Positions 56,663-64,000 of a DNA stretch of 64,000 nt are shown in pieces. A program made the position numbers and the translations under genes. Positions within the stretch are counted from its first letter, which is position 1, and each line of letters starts with the position of its first letter. The DNA comes from Enterococcus avium ATCC 14025 (GTDB lineage Bacteria > Bacillota > Bacilli > Lactobacillales > Enterococcaceae). Below the pieces are notes generated by a model. It saw only the letters and a list, made by a program, of their open reading frames with translations. It did no database searches and was not told the origin of the DNA. The stretch spans positions 570,217 to 634,216 of the forward strand of contig NZ_KE136357.1 in assembly GCF_000406965.1 (NCBI RefSeq), written 5' to 3'.

Positions 56663-58693
56663 TTATAAAATGATCATTGAAAGAATCAAGTCGATGATTT
56701 TGATAAAAATAAATGGGGCAATGATTCCGCCCAAACCGTAAATCAGCAAGTTATGGCGTAGAATCTGACTCGCTGGTTTTTCCTGATAGCTGACCCCTTT
56801 TAGTGCCAAAGGAATCAGTGCAACGATTACCAATGCATTATAGATAACGGCAGATAAAATCGCTGTCAACGGACTACCTAATCCCATGATATTTAGTCGA
56901 TCCAGCTGAGGATAAATACTATAGAATAAAACTGGAATCACCGCAAAATATTTAGCGATATCATTGGCAATACTGAAGGTCGTCAAAGCGCCGCGAGTCA
57001 TCAACAATTGCTTGCCAATCTGTACGACCTGTAATAATTTGGTCGGGCTGGAATCCAAGTCAATCATATTCCCCGCCTCTTTAGCAGCTTGGGTTCCTGT
57101 ATTCATCGCCAAAGCTACATCCGCCTGCGCTAGTGCTGGCGCATCATTCGTGCCATCACCTGTCATGGCGACCAGATGGCCTTTTTCTTGATACTCACGA
57201 ATCAAGTCCATTTTATTTTCTGGTGTGGCTTCAGCTAAAAAATCATCTACTCCTGCTTCTGCCGCAATTGCCGCTGCTGTCAAAGGATTATCACCAGTGA
57301 TCATAATTGTTTTGATACCCATTTTACGCATATCTGCAAATTTATCTTTTACACCGTTTTTTACGATATCTTTTAAATAGACGACACCCATTACCCGATT
57401 ATTTTTTACTACTACTAAAGGTGTCCCGCCTGCACGAGCAATTTTATCAACAATCTCGTCACATTCAGCTGGATACTGTTCTCCGTTTGACTGAACGTAT
57501 TTTTTCATCGTATCCGCGGCGCCTTTACGAATCTCATCCCCGCGATAGTCAATACCGCTCATTCGAGTCTTCGCACTAAAATCAATAAAAGTTACTTCAG
57601 ATTGTTGAAATGCTCTTTCTCGCAAATTAAAGCGTTCCTTCGCTAAAATCACGATACTGCGTCCTTCTGCCGTTTCGTCGGCTAAAGAAGATAATTGTGC
57701 TGCATCGGCAAGCTGCTCTTCACTGACACCATTCACCGGTAAAAATTCGCTGGCGCGACGATTCCCAAGCGTTATGGTTCCTGTTTTGTCTAGTAGAAGA
57801 ACATCCACGTCGCCAGCGGCTTCGATCGCACGACCACTCATAGCGATGACATTTTCCTTCGTTAAACGACTCATCCCAGCAATCCCGATCGAGGAAATCA
57901 ACGCACCGATAGTTGTCGGAGCTAAACAGATCAATAAAGCAATAACAATAATCATGGATAAAGCTTCACCTTTACCAGATAACTGACTGCTAAAGTCTGT
58001 AAATGGCACTAAGGTAATCGAAACCGTTAAAAAAATGATTGTCAGAGTAATCAAGAAAATTTGTAGTCCGATCTCATTGGGTGTTTTTTTTCGTTGGGTC
58101 CCTTCTACCATCGCGATCATTTTATCCAAGAAAGATTGGCCGTTTTCTGAAGTTACTCGAATCACTAGATAGTCAGAAACAACAGTGGTTCCGCCTGTCA
58201 CCGCACTGCGATCGCCACCAGATTCACGGATAACGGGAGCGGATTCACCTGTGATAGCACTCTCATCGACAGAAGCTGCCCCCTCGATTACATCGCCGTC
58301 AGCCGGAATCTGTTCTCCAGCACGTACATAAATCAAATCACCACGTTTTAAATCAGAAGATCTCAACTCGGTAAAATTCTCTTCTTTAATATCTGCTAAG
58401 CTTTGTATTTTATAGGTCATAATTTCCTTTTTGGCCTGTTTTAAACTATCGGCCTGTGCTTTTCCGCGACCTTCTGCTACAGCTTCAGCGAAATTGGCAA
58501 AAAGTAAGGTCAACCATAGAAAGACTGTGACAGAAATACTGAACCATAACGGCACATGCATCGGATAAAAACATAACACCGTGGTGATGATCGCGCCTAA
58601 ATAGACAACGAACATCACTGGATTTTTGATTTGTTGACGAGGGTCTAGCTTCTTAAACGATTGACCCACAGCCCATTGATAAATTTTCTTCAT
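56663..58693 (-). CDS. kdpB: KdpB catalytic subunit of the K+-transporting ATPase
   Basis: 676 residues of P-type ATPase: TGES in [15 protein letters not shown], the phosphorylation motif [34 protein letters not shown], and [14 protein letters not shown]. It powers K+ import by KdpA. I take ATG 58691-58693, nine bases after GGAG; a GTG two codons earlier is too close. Confidence 0.95.
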   Translation of the reverse strand: MKKIYQWAVGQSFKKLDPRQQIKNPVMFVVYLGAIITTVLCFYPMHVPLWFSISVTVFLWLTLLFANFAEAVAEGRGKAQADSLKQAKKEIMTYKIQSLADIKEENFTELRSSDLKRGDLIYVRAGEQIPADGDVIEGAASVDESAITGESAPVIRESGGDRSAVTGGTTVVSDYLVIRVTSENGQSFLDKMIAMVEGTQRKKTPNEIGLQIFLITLTIIFLTVSITLVPFTDFSSQLSGKGEALSMIIVIALLICLAPTTIGALISSIGIAGMSRLTKENVIAMSGRAIEAAGDVDVLLLDKTGTITLGNRRASEFLPVNGVSEEQLADAAQLSSLADETAEGRSIVILAKERFNLRERAFQQSEVTFIDFSAKTRMSGIDYRGDEIRKGAADTMKKYVQSNGEQYPAECDEIVDKIARAGGTPLVVVKNNRVMGVVYLKDIVKNGVKDKFADMRKMGIKTIMITGDNPLTAAAIAAEAGVDDFLAEATPENKMDLIREYQEKGHLVAMTGDGTNDAPALAQADVALAMNTGTQAAKEAGNMIDLDSSPTKLLQVVQIGKQLLMTRGALTTFSIANDIAKYFAVIPVLFYSIYPQLDRLNIMGLGSPLTAILSAVIYNALVIVALIPLALKGVSYQEKPASQILRHNLLIYGLGGIIAPFIFIKIIDLILSMIIL

Positions 58694-58708
58694 TTTCACT
58701 CACTCCAT

Positions 58709-60385
58709 CTATTTCATCGTAAAGTATTCTGCAATCGGACCTAATGCTAAGGCTGGAAGAAAGCTCAATGCACCAATCACTAAAATAACTATAATTAACA
58801 TAGATACAAACGTTGGACTAACAGTAGATAACGTACCTGAGCTTAAAGCCGCTTTCTTTTTGCTGCCCATACTTTCAGCTAAGAGCAGAATAGCTATGAT
58901 TGGCAGGTATCTTGAAACAAGCATTAACAAACTACCTAAAAGATTAATAAATGGCGTATCAGCTAATAATCCGCCAAAAGCACTTCCATTATTATTTGCT
59001 AATGAAGTCGCTCCATACAGCAATTCACTAAATGCATGGGGTCCCTGATTCGTCAGCCATGTTAATACTTCCGGATGTAAAACGAATACCATTGTTCCAA
59101 ACAGCGTCAGCATCAATGGTGTTAAAATAACAATACTAGCCATTTTTATATCAAAGGCTTCAATTTTCTTCCCCAAGTATTCCGGCGTCCGCCCCACTAA
59201 CAATCCAGCAATAAAAACTGCCAACAGTAGAAATGCCAACATGCCATAAAGTCCGCTGCCAACGCCGCCAAAGATGATTTCTCCTAGCTGCATCAAGAAC
59301 ATTGGTATAACTCCGCCCAATGGCATAAAGCTATCCAGCATTGCATTTACTGAACCATTGGAAGCAGCAGTTGTTCCCACAGACCATAAGCTTGACCACC
59401 CAACGCCGAAGCGAACTTCTTTGCCCTCCAGATTCGTTGTTCCAAGTACATGTGCAAATTCCGGACCATAGAACTCACTAAAGGCCACACCAATAAAAGC
59501 CAACAATAGGAAAAATAGTGAAACAATCATGATTGTTCGACCTTGTTTCCAGTCCTTAACCCAAAAACCAAAAGCAAAGATTAATGCGGCTGGAATCAAT
59601 AAAATTGCCAAATTTTCTAAAAAGTTCGAGAAAATTGTCGGATTCTCAAACGGGTAGGCTGAGTTTGCACCAAAGAAGCCACCACCGTTCGTTCCAAGCT
59701 GTTTGATCGCCACTTGACTAGCTACTGGTCCTAAATGAAGCCAGAGGTTTTTTCCCTCTAATCCCTCATAAGAAATACCTGATTTGAAAGTTTGGACAGT
59801 TCCTTGAGAAATCAATAGAATCGCGAAAATGATTGATAACGGTAATAAAATATAGACCAAACTGCGGGTCAAATCCTGCCAAAAATTCCCCAGCGCCTTC
59901 TTTTTAACCTGTGAAAGTCCCCGAAGCAATGCAACTAAGACTGAAAGCCCCACACCTGCTGAAATAAAATTCTGGACGGTTAATCCAAACATCTGCGAAG
60001 TATTTGATAAGGTCGTCTCTCCAGCATATGCCTGCCAGTTAGTATTCGTTACAAAACTAACAGCTGTGTTCAATGCTAACGGCAACGATAAATTTTTCAC
60101 AGATGAACCGCCAGGCATAAAGTGTTGTGTCATTAAAATGACGATCAACAATATGATTGATGAAATACTTAATAGTAAAACACTTGCTCCGTAACGCTTT
60201 GCGGACATTTCTTTTTTACTAATTGGTCCGATAACCTTATAAAACAATCGCTCCAAAGGTTGAAGGAATCGAACACCCTTTGGAATCTTACCTTGCATAA
60301 TTTCTTTGATATACCAGCCTAACGGTAACGCCAATGCTAATAAAATAAACAAGAAAAATAATCCTTGATAGATGACACTACTCAT
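58709..60385 (-). CDS. kdpA: KdpA potassium-binding subunit
   Basis: 558 residues with about ten membrane helices and the four selectivity-filter-like loops: SFVTNTNWQAYAGE, GTNGGGFFGANSAYPFENP, GTTAASNGSVNAM and TSLANNNGSAFGGL. It is the high-affinity K+ channel-like part of the complex. The ATG overlaps the kdpF stop (ATGA), so translation is coupled. Confidence 0.95.
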   Translation of the reverse strand: MSSVIYQGLFFLFILLALALPLGWYIKEIMQGKIPKGVRFLQPLERLFYKVIGPISKKEMSAKRYGASVLLLSISSIILLIVILMTQHFMPGGSSVKNLSLPLALNTAVSFVTNTNWQAYAGETTLSNTSQMFGLTVQNFISAGVGLSVLVALLRGLSQVKKKALGNFWQDLTRSLVYILLPLSIIFAILLISQGTVQTFKSGISYEGLEGKNLWLHLGPVASQVAIKQLGTNGGGFFGANSAYPFENPTIFSNFLENLAILLIPAALIFAFGFWVKDWKQGRTIMIVSLFFLLLAFIGVAFSEFYGPEFAHVLGTTNLEGKEVRFGVGWSSLWSVGTTAASNGSVNAMLDSFMPLGGVIPMFLMQLGEIIFGGVGSGLYGMLAFLLLAVFIAGLLVGRTPEYLGKKIEAFDIKMASIVILTPLMLTLFGTMVFVLHPEVLTWLTNQGPHAFSELLYGATSLANNNGSAFGGLLADTPFINLLGSLLMLVSRYLPIIAILLLAESMGSKKKAALSSGTLSTVSPTFVSMLIIVILVIGALSFLPALALGPIAEYFTMK

Positions 60386-60462
60386 ATTTCTTCCCCCTTA
60401 AATAAAAACCAGAAAAGATAAATCATTAATAAGAGTCCAATGATTCCCAAAATAATCGTCAT
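60382..60462 (-). CDS. kdpF: KdpF small membrane subunit
   Basis: A 26-residue single membrane helix, MTIILGIIGLLLMIYLFWFL followed by FKGEEI. AAGGAGA lies about nine bases before the ATG at 60460-60462 and the stop overlaps kdpA (ATGA). Position, size and composition match KdpF, a lipid-like stabiliser of KdpABC. Its small size makes it easy to miss. Confidence 0.88.
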   Translation of the reverse strand: MTIILGIIGLLLMIYLFWFLFKGEEI

Positions 60463-60530
60463 TTCATTTCTCTCCTTATTAGCCCTACTTCTGTTGTAAC
60501 AAGGCTTACTTTCTTTACTTTTTAAGCATA

Positions 60531-60597
60531 AAAAAAAAGACCTAAAGATAGTGTGAAACTTACGTCCATTTCTTTACACTATCTTTATATGGTCTTT
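60531..60597 (-). terminator. Terminator between the FMN-binding protein gene and kdp
   Basis: AAAGATAGTGT and ACACTATCTTT form a perfect 11-bp helix with an outer AAAAGACC/GGTCTTTT helix and a small bulge; nine T follow on the minus strand. It isolates the kdp operon from the gene at 60609. Confidence 0.85.
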
Positions 60598-60608
60598 TAA
60601 GGTTTTTT

Positions 60609-61013
60609 TTAAAAGGTGGTTACTTGAAAATCTTGATAGAACTCTCCTTGATCAAAAGTAAATTTTAATACGGTGAAATCTGACAAGCCTTCCCCTTGTT
60701 CATAATAAATGTGGTATTGATCCTGCCAAAACTCAATTTTATCCGCTTCTTTTGATAACACCTCCATCTTTCCAATCAGCGATATACCAGTGAAATTTTT
60801 CGCATCATAAAAATATACACAGGCTTTTGAATTAGCCAAAAATTGTTGAACTTTATTCGATGAGGTATTCGTATGCAGATACAAACAGTTATCATCGATT
60901 TTTATCGGCTTTAGCATCGCACGAATCATTGGATATCCCTTTTCAGTAATAGAACCTAAAAAACACAGTTCTTGTTTATCAACCAATGCTTGTAATTCCT
61001 TTTGAGCATTCAT
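60609..61013 (-). CDS. Pyridoxamine 5'-phosphate oxidase-like FMN-binding protein
   Basis: 134 residues of split-barrel fold: CFLGSITEKGYPMIRAMLKP, LYLHTNTSSNKVQQF, CVYFYDAKNFTGISLIGKMEV, resembling the general stress protein 26 group. It probably binds a flavin or haem-like cofactor; the reaction is unknown. It stands alone, with a terminator downstream. Confidence 0.82.
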   Translation of the reverse strand: MNAQKELQALVDKQELCFLGSITEKGYPMIRAMLKPIKIDDNCLYLHTNTSSNKVQQFLANSKACVYFYDAKNFTGISLIGKMEVLSKEADKIEFWQDQYHIYYEQGEGLSDFTVLKFTFDQGEFYQDFQVTTF

Positions 61014-61211
61014 TCTTATCCACCCCTTTTAGATTAGTATTCCAAAACACTAACAAAAATGCAAGTAAATTTACATTAACCCCATCATTATTTATTATTA
61101 TTATCGCTTTTCACAAAAAGTTATAAACAAAAAAACATAAAATTCATTTTATACCAAACTTCTTAATCATAGCAAAGCACATCAGTTCTAAATTAACGAC
61201 GTGCTGCTTAG

Positions 61212-62456
61212 TTATTCTTTTACCGTATAAATATCGCTTTCTTTGGTTTCTCTGAACATCATAAAGCACACAAATGAGATTAACAAAACGAACACGCTGA
61301 TCATAAGCAATGGGATAAAAACATTGGTTGTCGTATTTCTAAATACTAATCCCATCACCAACTGACCTAGCGGCACCGCACATTGTGCTACCGCGATAAT
61401 GGTTGCCATAACCTTGCCCAAATTTGCTTTTGGCGTAATCTTTTGAACAAGTGAGATTAGGTAGATTGAGATTGCACTCAACATCATTCCGATAATAATC
61501 TCCATAATAAGAACAACCATAAATCCTATACTTGCACTGGTCATACTCAACAAAATATTCGTAATCACCAAGATAATTCCCGAATAAGTAAATACACGAT
61601 AAAAATTGTTAAACTTCAGATTTTTCGTCAACGGTCCTGCTAGAATTGCCCCGACGATACTAGAAAGACTAAAGACACCCATTCCAATACCATACATTGT
61701 GTCATTAACCTGCAGTGTCATCCGTAAAATAATTGGTAAACCAACAATAAAGAACGAGGTCAAGACAAAATTGATCGCCGCGGCAATCACGATTGATTTG
61801 AAAATCACTTGATTATTTTTGACTTCTTTAAACCCGTCCTTTAAATCAGCGGTTAATATTTCCATAACAGTTCCCGTTGTTCGTTCACGTTTTTCAAAGG
61901 GAATTTTCAAGAAGCTTTCAACAATCGCAGCAATCACAAAGAAGACAATACTGCTGGCAACCAGCAGCTTCGCGCCCATCAATCCGTAAAATATCCCGCC
62001 AATGATCGGTGCTACCACATTAGACAACTGTAAAATTCCATTTGATAATCCATTGATTTTCTCTAGCTCGTGTTCCTCTACCAATAACGGGATACTCGCT
62101 CCCACAACTGGTGTATCAAAGCTGCCGACAATCGCTAAAATAAAGATCAAAATTCCAATACCTAAGATAGATTCTGAGGTTCCTACTACTAAGAATAATA
62201 GCGCCGCGATAATAGCATTAGCGACATCCATTAACACCATCAAAATCTTTCGATCAAAACGATCCGCAATTGCTCCGCCAATCGGCGCAAACAAAACCGG
62301 CACACTAGAGATTGCTAAGACTGTGGCAAATACATCAGCTCTTCCTGTTACATCCAAAACAAATAGCGACAATGCAAAGCGTAATATCGCTCCACCAAAC
62401 ACAGAGATAAATTGCCCCAACATCAAATAGATAATATTTCTCTTATTCCCTTTCAC
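61212..62456 (-). CDS. MFS exporter, MefA-like 12-helix type
   Basis: 414 residues, 12 hydrophobic segments, beginning with IIYLMLGQFISVFGGAILRF and PIGGAIADRFDRKILMVLMD (motif A region), as in MFS_3 exporters that include macrolide efflux proteins. The substrate cannot be told; many such genes in enterococci are not drug exporters. The start ATG is AGAGAGTGTGAAAGGGAAT-proximal. It has no regulator gene next to it. Confidence 0.82.
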   Translation of the reverse strand: MKGNKRNIIYLMLGQFISVFGGAILRFALSLFVLDVTGRADVFATVLAISSVPVLFAPIGGAIADRFDRKILMVLMDVANAIIAALLFLVVGTSESILGIGILIFILAIVGSFDTPVVGASIPLLVEEHELEKINGLSNGILQLSNVVAPIIGGIFYGLMGAKLLVASSIVFFVIAAIVESFLKIPFEKRERTTGTVMEILTADLKDGFKEVKNNQVIFKSIVIAAAINFVLTSFFIVGLPIILRMTLQVNDTMYGIGMGVFSLSSIVGAILAGPLTKNLKFNNFYRVFTYSGIILVITNILLSMTSASIGFMVVLIMEIIIGMMLSAISIYLISLVQKITPKANLGKVMATIIAVAQCAVPLGQLVMGLVFRNTTTNVFIPLLMISVFVLLISFVCFMMFRETKESDIYTVKE

Positions 62457-62559
62457 ACTCTCTCCTACTCTCTTTCATTGATATGCTTAGCTTAACGAAT
62501 TCTTAAACTTTGAACATCCGCCTTAAGTCTCATTGTTTTATCCTACTTTTAGTCACTTC

Positions 62560-63330
62560 TTATGAAATCAATCCATAATGCTTTAGCCCTTCCAACACAC
62601 CATTCTCCGTTTTCGCCACATAAGAAGCCTGAGATTTCAATTGATCCGTCCCATCTCGCATTGCTACTCCGTAATCTACCAGCTGAAACATACTTAAATC
62701 ATTATTCTGATCACCAAAGGCATAGGTTTCTAGTTGTGTACCTGACAACGAGGTCAAGAGCTTTTGGATGGCGGTTCCTTTTGAGACCGTTTTTGGCAGG
62801 ACATCAATCGCTAATGGAGCAAAACGAACGGTATCTGCAACGGATGCTAATTCTGCGCTTACTTTTTTCTCCAGCTCTTCACTTAAATAGAGATTCATAA
62901 AATTAACCGGGTTCTTATGGAAAAAATTAGGCGAGATTGGAATCTCTTGAATTCCCATATAGGCGATGTGCTCTTTTACAACATCCGATAATCGATTGAC
63001 CGCGAACTCCCGTTGATTAAAGTAACCAGCCGCTAGACGATTTTCTTTGGCAATCGCTAAAATTTTCTCAATTTCTGATGCTGAAAATTTTGCGTTCTGG
63101 ATTGTTTTGCCGGCTAAACGTACATAGCAGCCGTTAGATAATACGAAGTGCTCCGCCTTTAGTAGCGTTAATAGCTCCTTTACTTCATAATAGCTGCGAC
63201 CCGTTGCAATGATTGGCAGTACCTCATTTTCTCTTAGCTGGTCAAAAGCGTCGAGCGTCTCCTGAACCACTCGCAGGCTTCCCCCTAAACACAATGTCCC
63301 GTCTAAATCAAAAAAAGCTAGTTTCTTCAT
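62560..63330 (-). CDS. HAD-superfamily Cof-type sugar/nucleotide phosphatase
   Basis: 256 residues: motif I FFDLDGTLC, motif II ATGRSYYEV, cap domain, and motif IV FGDQNNDLSMFQ, typical of Cof-type HAD phosphatases. I start it at ATG 63328-63330, nine bases after AAAGG. The frame is open for 59 more codons, but that part reads into the insertion sequence end and has no ribosome site. The insertion lies only 80 bases upstream, so the native promoter may have been displaced. Confidence 0.87.
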   Translation of the reverse strand: MKKLAFFDLDGTLCLGGSLRVVQETLDAFDQLRENEVLPIIATGRSYYEVKELLTLLKAEHFVLSNGCYVRLAGKTIQNAKFSASEIEKILAIAKENRLAAGYFNQREFAVNRLSDVVKEHIAYMGIQEIPISPNFFHKNPVNFMNLYLSEELEKKVSAELASVADTVRFAPLAIDVLPKTVSKGTAIQKLLTSLSGTQLETYAFGDQNNDLSMFQLVDYGVAMRDGTDQLKSQASYVAKTENGVLEGLKHYGLIS

Positions 63331-63410
63331 GTTTGTCATCCTTTCAAATACTCTTGATTTATATGAATGCACCAACAAGCCCATCAGACAAAAAAATCCG
63401 AGAAAAAAGT

Positions 63411-64000
63411 GGCTCTTCGTCAAATCGTGTTGGTGAAGACAAATTTGAATAAAACTTAGTCCGATATGCGACGCGTTCTGTGCGCCGCATATTTTTTTAG
63501 TTTTCAAAGATCAGACCTTGTTATAAATAGATCCGTGCCCGAAAGTTATAAAAGTTGCGATAACCAAACGCAATTCGTTTAATCAGCTTGATCTTGTTAT
63601 TCAGCCCCTCCGTGACGCCGTTTGAGTGGGACACTTTAAAGGCATTTGAAATGCCCGATTGGTAACGATGGAAGATCGTGAATTTCTTTTTAAACGACTG
63701 AGGTAACGTAGATGAAATTGTTTTAAGGGTTTCTTGAAAGCCTTCCGTATCTCGTTTAACGAAATAATAGCGTAATAATTGACAAAAATGATACGCTGTT
63801 CGCAATTCTTCGTTGTAGCTTAACAGTTCATCGACGATTTCTGTTTGACTAATTGGTCGTTTAAACAGTCGATGATAATGCCGTTTGAGTGGCTCCAATG
63901 TCGTGGAATCTTTGAGTAAGAGTTTCCAATATCGCTTGAGCCGACGGTACTTCTTCTGATTTTCAGAGTGTGAGGTTCGAAAACGATTCATGATCTGGAC
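63411..64000. mobile_element. ISL3-family insertion sequence, one end (continues past the right edge)
   Basis: A terminal inverted repeat resembling ISL3 ends (GGCTCTTCGTCAAAT) begins at 63411. The 3' end of the transposase gene follows. The 8 bases outside the end (63403-63410, AAAAAAGT) would be the target duplication, which cannot be tested because the other end lies outside the window. Confidence 0.75.
63521..64000 (-). CDS. ISL3-family transposase, C-terminal part
   Basis: The frame stays open to the right edge; codons before the ATG at 63991 read V-Q-I, so the true start is outside. About 160 residues are visible, with KKYRRLKRYWKLLLKD and the conserved C-terminal HSNGVTEGLNNKIKLIKR and AFGYRNFYNF (DDE domain Glu in VTEGLNN). 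The stop lies 110 bases inside the IS end. Confidence 0.88.
   Translation of the reverse strand, partial: VQIMNRFRTSHSENQKKYRRLKRYWKLLLKDSTTLEPLKRHYHRLFKRPISQTEIVDELLSYNEELRTAYHFCQLLRYYFVKRDTEGFQETLKTISSTLPQSFKKKFTIFHRYQSGISNAFKVSHSNGVTEGLNNKIKLIKRIAFGYRNFYNFRARIYL

Noticed and set aside
62002..62430. 142-codon rightward frame inside the MefA-like gene
   Set aside because: Antisense to a well-supported membrane protein; the composition is a mirror of its codon bias.
63331..63507. Longer start for the HAD phosphatase
   Set aside because: The 59 extra codons cross the insertion sequence end and have no ribosome site; the standard HAD start lies at 63330.

Overview
The window looks like a chromosomal segment of a low-GC lactic acid bacterium, most likely an Enterococcus. 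I base this on the gene set (malolactic enzyme with a 2-hydroxycarboxylate transporter, the FAD alpha-glycerophosphate oxidase GlpO with GlpK and GlpF, PTS-linked DhaKLM, a fructoselysine/glucoselysine mannose-type PTS with a LevR-type activator), strong AGGAGG ribosome sites and frequent GTG/TTG starts. GlpK carries the enterococcal-type phosphorylatable His (YHFYG). The species cannot be fixed from the sequence alone. No rRNA, tRNA, CRISPR array or prophage was seen.

Layout. 1-7.1 kb: an edge fragment, a lipase-like hydrolase, and a sulfur amino acid module (T-box leader, PatB/MalY-like lyase, MetC/MetB-like enzyme, LysR; then metF divergent from a second, paralogous LysR). 7.1-11.1 kb: a PAP2 phosphatase and mleS-mleP. 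11.1-15.7 kb: small membrane proteins, a 558-residue protein of unknown role and a sortase-anchored surface protein with a stalk of about 161 residues of Asp-Ala repeats. 16.3-20.6 kb: a MATE gene broken by one stop codon behind an attenuator-like leader, a GNAT, and a PadR-DHA2 efflux pair with a clear repeat operator. 20.7-26 kb: SIS protein, hydrolase, toroid protein, ParDE-type toxin-antitoxin, PnuC and a deoxynucleoside kinase. 26-34 kb: a tandem 152-bp repeat and the gfr-type operon with a sigma-54 promoter lying inside the terminator of its activator gene. 34.3-40.4 kb: an ABC exporter whose ATPase is frameshifted in Walker A, GntR, an ECF sigma factor, DUF2461, a frameshifted MFS gene and an M20 amidohydrolase. 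40.5-47.5 kb: glycerol and dihydroxyacetone catabolism (glpO-glpK-glpF, dhaK-dhaL-dhaM). 47.7-50.6 kb: a two-component system and a Gln/His-rich secreted protein. 50.7-52.6 kb: a P1B-4 metal ATPase behind a perfect Fur-type box. 52.8-60.5 kb: kdpFABCDE, including a 26-residue kdpF. 60.6-64 kb: flavin-type split barrel protein, MFS exporter, HAD phosphatase and the end of an ISL3-family insertion sequence running off the right edge.

Together the genes suit a gut or plant-associated fermenter: malate decarboxylation for energy and pH control, glycerol and Amadori-product use, potassium and iron homeostasis, and several exporters. Three exporter or transporter genes are broken by single small lesions, so this is either a strain losing exporters or an assembly with residual errors; read-level checking is needed to decide.
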